Origin: Ornithinimicrobium murale
GTDB lineage: Bacteria > Actinomycetota > Actinomycetes > Actinomycetales > Dermatophilaceae
Direction of reading: 5' to 3'
DNA: 64,000 nucleotides
Assembly (NCBI RefSeq): GCF_003352835.1
Contig: NZ_QLVD01000021.1
Location: 1 to 64,000 of the forward strand
Below are positions 19,195-29,048 of this stretch, piece after piece. The notes beneath the pieces were generated by a model that saw only the letters and a program-made list of their open reading frames with translations, was not told where the DNA came from and did no database searches. A program made the position numbers and the translations under genes. Each line of letters begins with the position of its first letter. Position 1 is the first letter of the stretch.

Positions 19195-20723
19195 TGTCCG
19201 ACATGCCCTGGTTGACGATCCTGCTGGCGCTGCCGGCGCTCGGCGCCCTCGCGCTCGTCCTGATGCCGCGTGGCTTCGCCCGGTCCCGAGAGCTCGCCCT
19301 CGGTGTCTCCCTGGTCACCCTCGTGCTGGCGCTTTTTGTCGCCGTGGAGTTCATCGTCGGCAACGGCCACATCCAGCTGCAGGAGACCTACTCCTGGATC
19401 CCGCAGTTCGGCGTGAGCTTCGCCCTGGGTGTCGACGGCATCGCGCTGTCGATGATCCTGCTGAGCGTGATCCTGGTGCCGATCTGCCTGGTCGCTGCCT
19501 GGGACGACGTCCCGGCCGACGGAACCCGGCGGCAGCAGGGATATGTGGCCTGGATCCTGCTGCTCGAGGCGATGATGATCGGTGTCTTCGCGGCCACCGA
19601 TATCTTCCTCTTCTACGTCTTCTTCGAGGCCATGCTGGTCCCGGTCTACTTCCTGATCGGTCAGTACGGCGGCCCGGAGCGGGCACGCGCAGCGACCACC
19701 TTCCTGCTCTACTCCCTGCTGGGTGGCCTGATCATGCTGGTGGCCGTCATCGGCCTCTACGTGGCGGGTCCGGGTGGGGGCGACGGCTTCCTCCTGGAGA
19801 ACCTGACCGGCCTGGAGATCGGCGGGGTGACCGAGAAGCTGCTGTTCCTCGGCTTCTTCATCGCCTTCGCCATCAAGGCGCCGATGTTCCCGGTGCACAC
19901 CTGGCTCCCGCAGGCCGCCACCGAGGCCAGGCCGTCCACGGCGGTCCTGCTGGTCGGCGTGCTGGACAAGGTCGGCACCTTCGGGATGCTGCGCTACTGC
20001 CTGCAGCTGTTCCCGGAGGCCAGCCAGTGGGCCACCCCGATGGTGCTGGTGCTCGCGGTGATCTCGATCATCTACGGCGCCCTCCTGGCCATCGGCCAGA
20101 AGGACATGATGCGCCTGATCGCGTTCACCTCGATCAGCCACTTCGGGTTCATCGTGCTGGGCATCTTCGCGATGACCACGATCAGCCAGACCGGGTCCAC
20201 GCTCTACATGGTCAACCACGGGTTCACGACCGCTGCCCTGTTCCTCATCGCCGGCATGCTCATCGCCCGCCGCGGTTCGCGGAATATCGCCGACTACGGC
20301 GGCTGGCAGCGGGTGACGCCGCTCATCGCGGGCACCCTGCTCGTGTCCGGGCTGTCCGGCCTGGCGCTGCCCGGCCTGAACGCCTTCGTCTCGGAGTTCA
20401 TGGTCATTATCGGGACCTTCCAGCGGTACCCGGCGGCGGCCGTTCTCGGCGCCACCGGCGTGATCCTGGCAGCCCTCTACATCCTGCTCTGGTATCAGAA
20501 GATCGCCACCGGACCCGCACCCGAGAACCTGTCGAGCACCACCCGCGACATGACGGTCCGCGAGAAGTTCGTCGTCGCTCCACTGGTCGCGGCCTTCCTG
20601 GTCCTCGGCTTCTACCCCAAGCCCGTCATCGAGATGTTGGAGCCCGCGGTGACCACCACCCTGCAGCACGTCGGCGTCACGGACCCGGCGTCCGCCACCT
20701 CTGCCGATGGGAGTGAGGGCTGA
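19194..20723 (+). CDS. nuoM: NADH-quinone oxidoreductase subunit M
   Basis: Antiporter-like membrane subunit, about 509 residues and 14 helices. The pump Glu lies in FFEAMLVPVYFLIGQYGG, and the Lys in FAIKAPMFPVHTWLPQA. I placed the start at the ATG in TGATG (1-nt overlap with nuoL); the adjacent in-frame GTG at 19191 is equally possible. It ends in TGATG with nuoN. Confidence 0.95.
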   Translation: MSDMPWLTILLALPALGALALVLMPRGFARSRELALGVSLVTLVLALFVAVEFIVGNGHIQLQETYSWIPQFGVSFALGVDGIALSMILLSVILVPICLVAAWDDVPADGTRRQQGYVAWILLLEAMMIGVFAATDIFLFYVFFEAMLVPVYFLIGQYGGPERARAATTFLLYSLLGGLIMLVAVIGLYVAGPGGGDGFLLENLTGLEIGGVTEKLLFLGFFIAFAIKAPMFPVHTWLPQAATEARPSTAVLLVGVLDKVGTFGMLRYCLQLFPEASQWATPMVLVLAVISIIYGALLAIGQKDMMRLIAFTSISHFGFIVLGIFAMTTISQTGSTLYMVNHGFTTAALFLIAGMLIARRGSRNIADYGGWQRVTPLIAGTLLVSGLSGLALPGLNAFVSEFMVIIGTFQRYPAAAVLGATGVILAALYILLWYQKIATGPAPENLSSTTRDMTVREKFVVAPLVAAFLVLGFYPKPVIEMLEPAVTTTLQHVGVTDPASATSADGSEG

Positions 20724-22252
20724 TGTTCACCGCTCCCGAGATCGACTACCTGGCGCTCCTGCCGCTCATCGTCGTCTTCGCCGGTGGCCTGATCGGCTGT
20801 CTGCTCGAGGGCTTCCTGAAGCGTTCGGTGCGGGTCAGCGCCCAGCTCTGGCTCACCATCGGCACGCTCGTCATCGCTCTGGTCACCCTGGTCTGGGTGG
20901 CCCGCGACAACCAGGGAATCACCGCGGCCGGTGCCGTCACGATCGACGGCCCGACGCTGATGCTCCAGGGGCTGCTGCTGGTCCTGTCCATCCTGGGCGT
21001 GCTCGTCATGAGCGAGCGCCTGGGTGGGACCACCCCCGACGCCTTCACCCAGTCGGGCGTCTCGGTGCCCGGCTCGGCCGAGGAGGCCGACGCGGTGCGT
21101 CTGGGCGGCACGACCACAGAGATCTACCCGCTGGCGCTGCTGGCGGTCGGCGGCATGATGCTCTTCCCGGCCGCGAACGACCTCCTGCTGATGTTCATCG
21201 CGCTGGAGGTCCTCTCCCTACCGCTGTACATCCTCTCCGGTCTGGCCCGGCGCCGCCGCCTCCTCTCCCAGGAGGCCGCCCTGAAGTACTTCCTGCTCGG
21301 CGCCTTCTCCTCGGCATTCTTCCTGTTCGGTGCGGTCCTGCTCTACGGCTTCGCCGGCTCGATGCGCCTGGACGTCATCGCCGAGGCCATCGGCACCGAG
21401 ACCGGTCTGGACGGGCTGCTGATCCCCGGCATCCTGCTGGTGGCCACCGGTCTGCTGTTCAAGATCGGCGCGGTGCCGTTCCACTCCTGGACCCCCGACG
21501 TCTACCAGGGTGCTCCCACCCCGGTGACCGGCTTCATGGCGGCGTGCACCAAGGTCGCGGCCTTCGGTGCGATGCTGCGCGTGTTCTATGTCGGTGTCGA
21601 GGCGGCCCGTCTGGACTGGCAACCGATCCTGGCCGCCGTCGCCGCCATCACGATGGTCATCGGCGCCGTGGTGTCCATCGTGCAGACCGACATCAAGCGC
21701 ATCCTGGCCTACTCCTCGATCGCGCACGCCGGGTTCATCCTCACCGGCCTGTTGGCCCTGGAGCAGGTCGGCGCCTCGAGCACGATGTTCTACCTGGCGG
21801 CCTACGGCTTCATGACCGTCCCGGCCTTCGCGCTGGTGGCGCTGGTGCGCTCGGCCGGCAGTGAGGCCACGCACGTCAACCAGTGGGCCGGCCTGAGCCG
21901 GCGCGCCCCCTGGATGGCGGCGGCCTTCTCCTTCCTGCTCCTGGCCTTCGCAGGGATCCCGCTGACCTCCGGTTTCACCGGCAAGTTCGCGGTCTTCGCG
22001 GCGGCCATCGCCAACGACTACGCGTGGCTCGCGGTGATCGGTGTCCTGGCGAGCGCGGTCACGGCCTACATCTACTTCAAGTTGATCGTGCTCCTCTACT
22101 TCGGTGAGTCCCGCACCGACACCGTCGTGGTGACGCCGTCCGCGCTGACGACCTTCGCGGTCGTCTGCGGGGTCCTGGTGACCCTCGGTCTGGGGGTCGC
22201 CCCGGCGCCCGTGCTGGACCTGGCCGCCAACGCCGCACAGTTCCTGCGGTGA
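20723..22252 (+). CDS. nuoN: NADH-quinone oxidoreductase subunit N
   Basis: Third antiporter-like subunit, 509 residues. FIALEVLSLPLYIL holds the conserved Glu. LLFKIGAVPFHSWTPDVYQG with PTPVTGFMAACTK contains the channel Lys residues. It is the last nuo gene of cluster 1. Its TGA overlaps the GTG of the polyprenyl synthase gene (GTGA), so transcription evidently continues into quinone and NRPS genes. Confidence 0.95.
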   Translation: MFTAPEIDYLALLPLIVVFAGGLIGCLLEGFLKRSVRVSAQLWLTIGTLVIALVTLVWVARDNQGITAAGAVTIDGPTLMLQGLLLVLSILGVLVMSERLGGTTPDAFTQSGVSVPGSAEEADAVRLGGTTTEIYPLALLAVGGMMLFPAANDLLLMFIALEVLSLPLYILSGLARRRRLLSQEAALKYFLLGAFSSAFFLFGAVLLYGFAGSMRLDVIAEAIGTETGLDGLLIPGILLVATGLLFKIGAVPFHSWTPDVYQGAPTPVTGFMAACTKVAAFGAMLRVFYVGVEAARLDWQPILAAVAAITMVIGAVVSIVQTDIKRILAYSSIAHAGFILTGLLALEQVGASSTMFYLAAYGFMTVPAFALVALVRSAGSEATHVNQWAGLSRRAPWMAAAFSFLLLAFAGIPLTSGFTGKFAVFAAAIANDYAWLAVIGVLASAVTAYIYFKLIVLLYFGESRTDTVVVTPSALTTFAVVCGVLVTLGLGVAPAPVLDLAANAAQFLR

Positions 22253-23268
22253 CCGGACAGGCCGGGTCAGCCCAGCTGGTCCCCGGGGTCGATCCTGACC
22301 TCAACGACCGGCTGCTGGAGGGCCTCGAGGCCGTCCAGCGACGGTTGCTCGAGGTCGTTGACCACGACGATGAGTTCATTGCCGGTGCCGCCCGCTACCT
22401 GAGCGACGCCGGGGGCAAGCGGTTCCGGCCGATGCTGACGCTGCTCGCGGCCGAGGTCGGCCCACACTCCGCGGAGCCGTCCGCGAGGGCAGCCGTGGTC
22501 GACGCGGCGGTCGGCGTGGAGCTGACCCACCTGGCCTCGCTCTACCACGACGACGTCATGGACGAGGCGGAGCTACGCCGCGGCGTCCCCAGCGCCAACG
22601 TGGCCTACGACAACTCCACCTCGATCCTGGTGGGCGACCTGCTCTTCGGCACCGCCTCCAAGATCATCTCTGGCCTCGGCGCAGAGGCGGTCGGCATCCA
22701 GGCCGACACCTTCGTCCGGCTCTGCGCCGGACAGATCCGGGACGATCGTCCGGTGCCGGACCACACCGACCCGGTCGAGCACTATCTCGGTGTGCTCGCG
22801 GACAAGACCGGAGCCCTCATCGCCACCGCGGCCCGCTACGGTGCCATGTTCGCGGGCAGCGACGAGGCGACGGTGCGGCTGCTCACCGACTACGGCGAGC
22901 GCGTGGGGATGGTCTTCCAGCTCGCCGATGACCTGCTGGACATCGCCTCCGAGGCCACGGACTCCGGCAAGACACCCGGCACCGACCTCCGCGAGGGCAA
23001 GGCCACCCTGCCGGTGCTCATCGCCCGTGCCTCGGACGACCCCGCCGACGACCGGCTCAAGCAGCTCGTCGCGGGACCCGTCCAGGACGAGACCGAGCTG
23101 GCGGAGGCGCTGACACTGTTGCGCGCGCACCCTGCCATGGATGCCGCCCGTTCTCACACGCTGCGGGTGGCCGACGAGGCGCGGGCAACGCTCGAGCCGC
23201 TCGGGGACGGCCCGGCCGTCCAGGCCCTGCGACTGCTGGTCGACGGCGTCGCCCTCCGCTCCTCCTGA
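22249..23268 (+). CDS. Long-chain polyprenyl diphosphate synthase
   Basis: Trans-prenyltransferase that builds the isoprenoid tail of menaquinone from IPP and an allylic starter. The 339-residue protein has GGKRFRPML (near residue 51), the first Asp-rich motif YHDDVMDEAELRRG (near 102) and the second, FQLADDLLDIASE (near 224). These define the IspB/GrcC/HepT group. Exact chain length (C40-C50) cannot be read from the sequence with confidence. The GTG start overlaps nuoN by 4 nt. Coupling to the nuo operon and the nearby menF/menG support a menaquinone role. Confidence 0.9.
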   Translation: MTGQAGSAQLVPGVDPDLNDRLLEGLEAVQRRLLEVVDHDDEFIAGAARYLSDAGGKRFRPMLTLLAAEVGPHSAEPSARAAVVDAAVGVELTHLASLYHDDVMDEAELRRGVPSANVAYDNSTSILVGDLLFGTASKIISGLGAEAVGIQADTFVRLCAGQIRDDRPVPDHTDPVEHYLGVLADKTGALIATAARYGAMFAGSDEATVRLLTDYGERVGMVFQLADDLLDIASEATDSGKTPGTDLREGKATLPVLIARASDDPADDRLKQLVAGPVQDETELAEALTLLRAHPAMDAARSHTLRVADEARATLEPLGDGPAVQALRLLVDGVALRSS

Positions 23269-23287
23269 CCCGCCCGGGAGCCGCACG

Positions 23288-24013
23288 ATGACCCGCGGGC
23301 AGCTCGCCGGCTCCCAGTGGCCGCAGGAGGGGCACACCCTCATCGAGTGGACTCCCCGGGCGCACCTCGTGCCGGAACCGAACTGGCTGTCCCCGGCCGA
23401 GGCGGCCCGGGCCGCGCGCCTCGTGCCACCCCTGGGTGAGCAGTGGGCCGCCGCCCGGTGCTGGGTGCGGGCACGTCTCGCACTGCGCCTAGGGTGCGCG
23501 CCGGCCGCCGTCCCGCTGCGGACCGATGGCCGGGGCCGACTCTCGGTCGCCGGCGTGGCTCGGCCCCGCGACCTCAACGTGTCCCACACCGGCCACGTCC
23601 TGGTGCTGGCACTCTCCGGCAGCCGCGTGGGCGTCGACGTCGAGGAACCGCCGCCAGCGGGGGAGGACCTGCTCGCCCTGGCCGAGGTGGTCGGGACCCG
23701 GCGCGAGGTGGACCAGCTCAGGGAGCTGCCGATGACTGAGCGCGCAGCCGCCTTCCAGCGCTGGTGGGTGCGCAAGGAGGCGGTCCTCAAGGCCGACGGC
23801 GCCGGCTTCCTGACCGACCCCCGCCAGGTCCACGTCGGGATCGTGCACAGCCAACCGCCGGAGGTGTGGGCCGTGCTGGACCACGGGGCCCTCCGGCACC
23901 CGGACGAGGACCGGACCACTCCGCATACGCTGCTTGCCACTGCCCACGACCGCAGGGCCGGGACGCCCACCACCTCCGTCCGCATGGTGTCCCACCCTTC
24001 CGGGCTGCGTTAA
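23288..24013 (+). CDS. 4'-phosphopantetheinyl transferase (Sfp type)
   Basis: Transfers phosphopantetheine from CoA to the conserved Ser of carrier proteins. In the 241-residue protein the family motifs are NVSHTGH (near residue 97), GVDVEEP (near 115, Mg2+ ligands) and [15 protein letters not shown] (near 158). The start is the ATG at 23288, 19 nt after the prenyl synthase. The gene directly precedes two NRPS genes with three PCP domains, which are the obvious substrates. It could also serve other synthases in the cell. The Sfp-like rather than AcpS-like form agrees with secondary metabolism. Confidence 0.88.
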   Translation: MTRGQLAGSQWPQEGHTLIEWTPRAHLVPEPNWLSPAEAARAARLVPPLGEQWAAARCWVRARLALRLGCAPAAVPLRTDGRGRLSVAGVARPRDLNVSHTGHVLVLALSGSRVGVDVEEPPPAGEDLLALAEVVGTRREVDQLRELPMTERAAAFQRWWVRKEAVLKADGAGFLTDPRQVHVGIVHSQPPEVWAVLDHGALRHPDEDRTTPHTLLATAHDRRAGTPTTSVRMVSHPSGLR

Positions 24014-24040
24014 CATCGGTGACCGGCCGGACTGGCCACG

Positions 24041-24059
24041 CGGCCACCGGGGGTGGCCG
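24041..24059 (+). terminator. Strong hairpin between the PPTase and NRPS genes
   Basis: CGGCCACC (24041-24048) and GGTGGCCG (24052-24059) form a perfect 8-bp GC stem with a three-G loop. It lies 30 nt before the NRPS start and has no U-tract. It could be a weak or rho-assisted terminator, or an attenuator that lowers read-through from the nuo operon into the NRPS genes. Confidence 0.5.
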
Positions 24060-24089
24060 AGCACGAACACCATGGTGGGGAGCCACTGC

Positions 24090-27000
24090 ATGTCAACGAT
24101 GACAACGCCGAGCCGACCGGTCACGGGCGCTTCAGGGAGCACCCTGGCCTCGATGGTCCGAGACAGTGCCCTGCGGCGTCCCGGCCGACCGGCGGTGCGG
24201 CACCAGGGGACACAGATCAGCTATGCCGAGCTGTGGGCGGACTCCTCGCGGTGGCTGGACGCACTCCAGCGCAGCGGGGTGGCACCCGGTGACCTGGTCG
24301 GCGTGTGTCTGGAGCGGACCCCGATGCTGATCGCGGCGCTCATCGGCATCCACCGGGCCGGCGCCGCCTACGTGCCGCTGGACCCCGGCTACCCGACCGA
24401 GCGCATCGAGTTCATCCTCCGGGACTGCGGTGCCGCCCTCGTCCTCGCACAGGCGGGCACCGCCGACGTGCTGGGCGGTCGCGACCGAGTCCTCGCCGAG
24501 GAGCTGCCCAGCCGTGCCGCCAGCGACCCGGCCCAGACCGATGGGACCCCGGACGATCCGGCCGAGGGTGCCGGCTCACCGGACGACGTCGCCTACGTCA
24601 TCTACACATCGGGGTCCACGGGAACGCCCAAGGGGGTGCTGATTGAGCACCGCCAGGTGATCGAGCTGGTGCGGTGGGGACTGGACACCTACTCCGAGGA
24701 GGAGCTGGCGGGCGTCCTGGCGAGCACCTCGGTGTGCTTCGACCTGTCCGTCTTCGAGATCTTCGTGACCCTGGCCGCTGGAGGCACCCTGGTGCTGGCG
24801 GACAACGCCCTGGAGCTGCCGACCCTGGCCGACCGGGACCACGTGCGGCTGATCAACACGGTGCCGTCCGCAATGACGGTGCTCACCGCTCACGGTGCCC
24901 TGCCGGCGTCGGTGCGGACCGTCAACCTCGCGGGAGAGCCCCTCACCCGTGCCCTGAGCGACGCCGTCTACGCCAACTCGCACGTGCACCGGCTGCTGAA
25001 CCTCTACGGGCCGAGCGAGGACACCACCTACAGCACCGCCAGCACGGTCCCGCGTGACTCCGCCGAGGAGCCCTCGATCGGTGTCCCGCTCCCCGGCACC
25101 CGTGCCTACCTGCTCGACGAGGAGGGCAGCGCTGTCCCAGACGGTGCCGTGGGCGAGCTCTACCTGGCCGGTGCCGGCGTGGCCCGGGGCTACCTGCACC
25201 GGCCGGACCTGACGGCGGAGCGCTTCCTGGCGGACCCCTTCGTGGCCGGCGACCGGATGTATCGCACGGGCGACCTGTGCCTCCTCGGTCCGGACGGCCA
25301 GCTGCACTATCGCGGCCGCACCGACCACCAGGTCAAGATCCGCGGGTTCCGGGTCGAGCTGGGCGAGATCGAGGCGACCCTGGTGCAGCACCCCGCCGTG
25401 AGCTCGGCGGTGGTCGTGGTCCAGCCGGACGACCGGTCCGGGCCAGCGCTGGTCGCCCACGTGCAGGGGGCGTATGCCGAGGGGCTGGCTGCTGAGCTCA
25501 CCTCCCTGGTTCGGGGTCGGCTGCCGCACTACATGGTGCCCTCGGCCGTCGTGGTGCTGGAGCGCCTGCCGCTGACCCCCAACGGCAAGACCGACCGCGC
25601 CGCGCTGTCCCGGGTGGACCTCGCCGCGCAGGCGCCCCTGATGGCCGGCGAGGCCGCCGAGACCGACGACGAGCGCCTGGTCGCGGGCACCTGGAGCACG
25701 GTCCTCGGACTGAGCACGGAGGTGCCCGTGGACTGTTCGTTCGCGGACCTGGGAGGCAACTCCCTGCAGGCGGCGTCGGTGCTGCACCGGCTCGCCCAGC
25801 GCACGGGGCGGCGGGTGCCGCTGACCGACTTCCCGGTCGCAGCCACCGTCCGTGACCTGGCGGCGACCCTGTCCACCACGGCGAGGCAGCCTGCGGCGGA
25901 GCTGGTGTCGGGTGACCGGGGGACCGGCCGCACCTATCCGGCCGCACCCGCCCAGACCCAGCTCCAGTTGCTTGAGGAGCTGGCGGCGGGTCGGTCCGCG
26001 GTGAGCGTCATGCCGGTGCGGCTCACCATCGACCAGGAGCTCGACCTCGACGTCCTGCACCGGGCCCTTGACCTGCTGCCCCGGCGCCACGAGGTGCTGC
26101 GGACCAGCCTGACCGCGGGGCCGGAAGGTGTCGTGGCAGCCATCGCCGAGCCCTTCGAGGTGCCCCTGGTCGTCGTCGGCTCGGCTGCTGAGCTGGAGGC
26201 GCAGGCACGGCTGCCCCTGCCCCTGGACAGCGGGCACCTGCTGGCCGCTGCTGTGCTGCCGCCCGCCGAGGGACGGACCGACCTGCTCCTGCGGGTGCAC
26301 CATGCCGCCTGCGACGGCTGGTCGATCCGCCTGCTCCTGCGGGATCTCGCGGAGGTCTACGGCGCGCTCGCCGCCGGCCGGGAGCCCACCATGGTGCAGA
26401 GCCCATCCTTCCCGGACTGTGCACAGTGGCTCGAGGAGGCCCGGGAGGCGGAGCGGGAGCGACTGCGTGCGTTCTGGGCCGACCGGCTGGTCGGAGCAGA
26501 CCCCTCGGCCACCCTGCCGCCGACCGCACCGCACCGTGCCCTGCGCACCCCCGGGCGGCCCGGTGACGTCCTGCACCACGCGGTCGATCCGGAGCTGCTG
26601 GCTCGGGTCCGTGCGTTCGCGGCGACTCAGCAGGTCACGACCTACGCGGTGCTGACCGCGATCACCGCCATCCGGGTGCACCGTGAGTCCGACGCGACCG
26701 ACATCTGCTTCCACGTGCCCGTGAGCACCCGGCGGCATCCCGCGTTCGAGGACGTCGTCGGACCGTTCCTGGAGACCGCGGTCTCCCGGATCGACCTCGC
26801 CGGCGACCCGAGCTTCGCTGAGCTCACGGAGCGCGTGGCGCAGAGCGCACGCCGGGACCTCGATCACTCCTGGGCGAGGTCGGAGGACATGATGGCCCCG
26901 CTGGCGATCACCCGGGACGGCTCGGGCCACCCCATCGGGCAGCTCCTCATCGCGGTGCAGAACTACGGCAGCGCCCACCACGTCGTCGACGACCTCACCT

Positions 27001-29048
27001 GGAGCTACCACAGCGAGCCCACCAACGGCGGGGCCAAGACCGACATCGGCTTCTTCTGGGAGCTGGATGCCCCGGGCGGTCCGGTCCTGAACATCGAGTA
27101 CGACACTGACCTGCACTCCGCCGAGGGCATCGCGGGCTATCGCGCCCAGCTGCTGCGGCTCCTGGACGGTGCGCTCGGTGCGCCGGATGCACCGATCAGC
27201 CACCTCGCCTGGGCCGGGCCGCAGGACCTGGCGGTGGTCTCCGAGCACAACCGCTCGGAGCCTCTCGTCGCAGCCTCGACCACCCCGGAGTCGGTCGCGG
27301 TCACCGTGGCACGGACGCCTTCGGCCACGGCCGTGCTCTGTCCGCGCCGCGGAGCACTGAGCTATGCCGAGCTCGACGCTGCCGCTCGTGGGCTGGCCAC
27401 CCGTCTCACGGCGCTCACCGGTGGCCCAGGCTCCGAGCCGGTCGCGGTGGCCTGCCGTCGGGGGGCCGACACGATCATCGCGATGCTCGCCGCCTGGCAC
27501 GCCGGTCGTCCCTACCTCCCCCTCGACACCGGGCACCCGGTCGCCCGGCTCCGCGCCGTGCTGCAGGACAGTGGCGCCGTCGCCATCGTCGCGGATGCGT
27601 CGGCACCGTCGGGGCTGGCAGATCTCGCTCCGGTCCTCGACGCCGACGGCCCGCTGGCCGCACCTGTGGGCCCACCCACGGAGCAGCTGGCTGCTCCTGT
27701 GGCCACCGACCCGGCCTATCTCATCTACACCTCCGGCTCCACCGGCCGGCCCAAGGGGGTGCGGATCAGCCACGGCGCGCTGGCCAACTTCCTGCAGGCC
27801 ATGGGCGAGGTGGTGCCGCTGACAGCACAGGACACCATCACCCAGGTCACCACCCCGTCCTTCGACATCTCGGGTCTGGAGGTGTGGCTCCCGCTCGTCT
27901 CCGGCGCCCGAGTGGCCGTGATCGAGGAGCACGCCGCCCGCGACGGCTTCGCCCTCGCCGACGCCATCGCAGCAACCGGGGCGACCGTCGTCCAGATGAC
28001 GCCCTCCGGCTGGTCCCTGCTCCTGGACGCCGACCGCGCCGATCTCCGGGGCGTCCGCGCCCTGGTCGGGGCCGAGTCCGTTCCCCCGCAGCTGGCGGCC
28101 CGGCTCGTGGAGCAGTGCGCCGAGACGTGGAACGTCTACGGCCCCACCGAGGCCACGATCTGGTCCTGCGCCCACCGGGTGCGCCCGGAGGACACCCGGG
28201 GCAGCACCGTGCCGGTCGGTCGACCGCTGGGCAACACGCGGGCCTGGGTGCTCGACCCTGCGGGACACCCGACGGCGGTCGGGTCCATCGGGGTCATCCA
28301 CCTCTCGGGCACCTCACTGGCGGACGGCTATCACCAGCGGGATGAGCTGACCGCCGCCGCCTTCACCACCGGCGAGCACCTGCCCGGCAGGCCGCGGCTC
28401 TATCGCACCGGTGATCTGGGGAGGCTGCGGCTCGACGGGCTGCTGGAGTGCCTCGGCCGCCTCGACCACCAGGTCAAGGTCCGCGGGGTGCGCATCGAGC
28501 TCGACGAGGTGGACGTCGCACTGGCGTCGGCGCCAGGAGTGCGCCGGGCGTCATCGCGGGTGCTCCCGCAGGGACCCGCGGCAGGTCAGCTGGTGGGCTA
28601 CCTCGTGTCGGACGGTCCGGAGCTGAGCCAGCAGGCGGTGCGAGACCACGTGGTCACCGTCCTGCCCGCCGCCATGGTGCCCACGCTCTGGCAGGTGCTG
28701 ACCGAACTGCCACTGAACACCAGCGGCAAGGTCGACCGCGCGGCACTGCCGGAGCCGGCCCTCGAACCGTCCCCCGCCGGGAGCGAGGAGCTAACCGAGC
28801 TCGAGGAGTTCCTGGCCGACCTGTGGCTGAGCCACCTGCCGGTGCAGCGGGTCCCGGCGACCACCAGCTTCTTCGACCTCGGCGGCCACTCGCTGACAGC
28901 CACCCGCGTGGTGGCCAGTGTGCGCGAGGAACTCGGGCTGCCGCTCACGGTCGCGAGCCTGTTCCACGCCCCGACCCTGCGAGGCTTCGCCGACGCCGTG
29001 GAGCAGGCGCTGGTCGAGGACGAGGCAGCGACGGAGGGGAGCCGGTGA
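24090..29048 (+). CDS. Non-ribosomal peptide synthetase, A-PCP-C-A-PCP
   Basis: First assembly-line protein, 1652 residues, with no condensation domain before the first A domain, so it initiates the peptide. A1 (residues about 10-510): [11 protein letters not shown] near 171, FDLSVFEIF near 216, NGKTDRAAL near 497. PCP1: LGGNSLQA near 553. C: HHAACDG near 736, intact HHxxxDG. A2 (about 1065-1550): [11 protein letters not shown] near 1212, FDISGLEVW near 1256, SGKVDRAAL near 1543. PCP2: LGGHSL near 1597. Substrate codes read by manual alignment to GrsA are DLFNNALTYK for A1 (resembles alanine codes) and DILQLGVIWK for A2 (one change from the glycine code). ATG 24090 was chosen because GGGGAG lies 7 nt upstream; ATG 24072 and 24099 are alternatives. 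No epimerase domain is present. The stop overlaps the next NRPS gene by 4 nt. Confidence 0.92.
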   Translation: MSTMTTPSRPVTGASGSTLASMVRDSALRRPGRPAVRHQGTQISYAELWADSSRWLDALQRSGVAPGDLVGVCLERTPMLIAALIGIHRAGAAYVPLDPGYPTERIEFILRDCGAALVLAQAGTADVLGGRDRVLAEELPSRAASDPAQTDGTPDDPAEGAGSPDDVAYVIYTSGSTGTPKGVLIEHRQVIELVRWGLDTYSEEELAGVLASTSVCFDLSVFEIFVTLAAGGTLVLADNALELPTLADRDHVRLINTVPSAMTVLTAHGALPASVRTVNLAGEPLTRALSDAVYANSHVHRLLNLYGPSEDTTYSTASTVPRDSAEEPSIGVPLPGTRAYLLDEEGSAVPDGAVGELYLAGAGVARGYLHRPDLTAERFLADPFVAGDRMYRTGDLCLLGPDGQLHYRGRTDHQVKIRGFRVELGEIEATLVQHPAVSSAVVVVQPDDRSGPALVAHVQGAYAEGLAAELTSLVRGRLPHYMVPSAVVVLERLPLTPNGKTDRAALSRVDLAAQAPLMAGEAAETDDERLVAGTWSTVLGLSTEVPVDCSFADLGGNSLQAASVLHRLAQRTGRRVPLTDFPVAATVRDLAATLSTTARQPAAELVSGDRGTGRTYPAAPAQTQLQLLEELAAGRSAVSVMPVRLTIDQELDLDVLHRALDLLPRRHEVLRTSLTAGPEGVVAAIAEPFEVPLVVVGSAAELEAQARLPLPLDSGHLLAAAVLPPAEGRTDLLLRVHHAACDGWSIRLLLRDLAEVYGALAAGREPTMVQSPSFPDCAQWLEEAREAERERLRAFWADRLVGADPSATLPPTAPHRALRTPGRPGDVLHHAVDPELLARVRAFAATQQVTTYAVLTAITAIRVHRESDATDICFHVPVSTRRHPAFEDVVGPFLETAVSRIDLAGDPSFAELTERVAQSARRDLDHSWARSEDMMAPLAITRDGSGHPIGQLLIAVQNYGSAHHVVDDLTWSYHSEPTNGGAKTDIGFFWELDAPGGPVLNIEYDTDLHSAEGIAGYRAQLLRLLDGALGAPDAPISHLAWAGPQDLAVVSEHNRSEPLVAASTTPESVAVTVARTPSATAVLCPRRGALSYAELDAAARGLATRLTALTGGPGSEPVAVACRRGADTIIAMLAAWHAGRPYLPLDTGHPVARLRAVLQDSGAVAIVADASAPSGLADLAPVLDADGPLAAPVGPPTEQLAAPVATDPAYLIYTSGSTGRPKGVRISHGALANFLQAMGEVVPLTAQDTITQVTTPSFDISGLEVWLPLVSGARVAVIEEHAARDGFALADAIAATGATVVQMTPSGWSLLLDADRADLRGVRALVGAESVPPQLAARLVEQCAETWNVYGPTEATIWSCAHRVRPEDTRGSTVPVGRPLGNTRAWVLDPAGHPTAVGSIGVIHLSGTSLADGYHQRDELTAAAFTTGEHLPGRPRLYRTGDLGRLRLDGLLECLGRLDHQVKVRGVRIELDEVDVALASAPGVRRASSRVLPQGPAAGQLVGYLVSDGPELSQQAVRDHVVTVLPAAMVPTLWQVLTELPLNTSGKVDRAALPEPALEPSPAGSEELTELEEFLADLWLSHLPVQRVPATTSFFDLGGHSLTATRVVASVREELGLPLTVASLFHAPTLRGFADAVEQALVEDEAATEGSR

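Noticed and set aside
24576-28301. Very long open frame on the minus strand opposite the first NRPS gene
   Set aside because: It is the usual high-GC shadow of a strongly biased plus-strand gene; its translation is low complexity with no recognisable domain.
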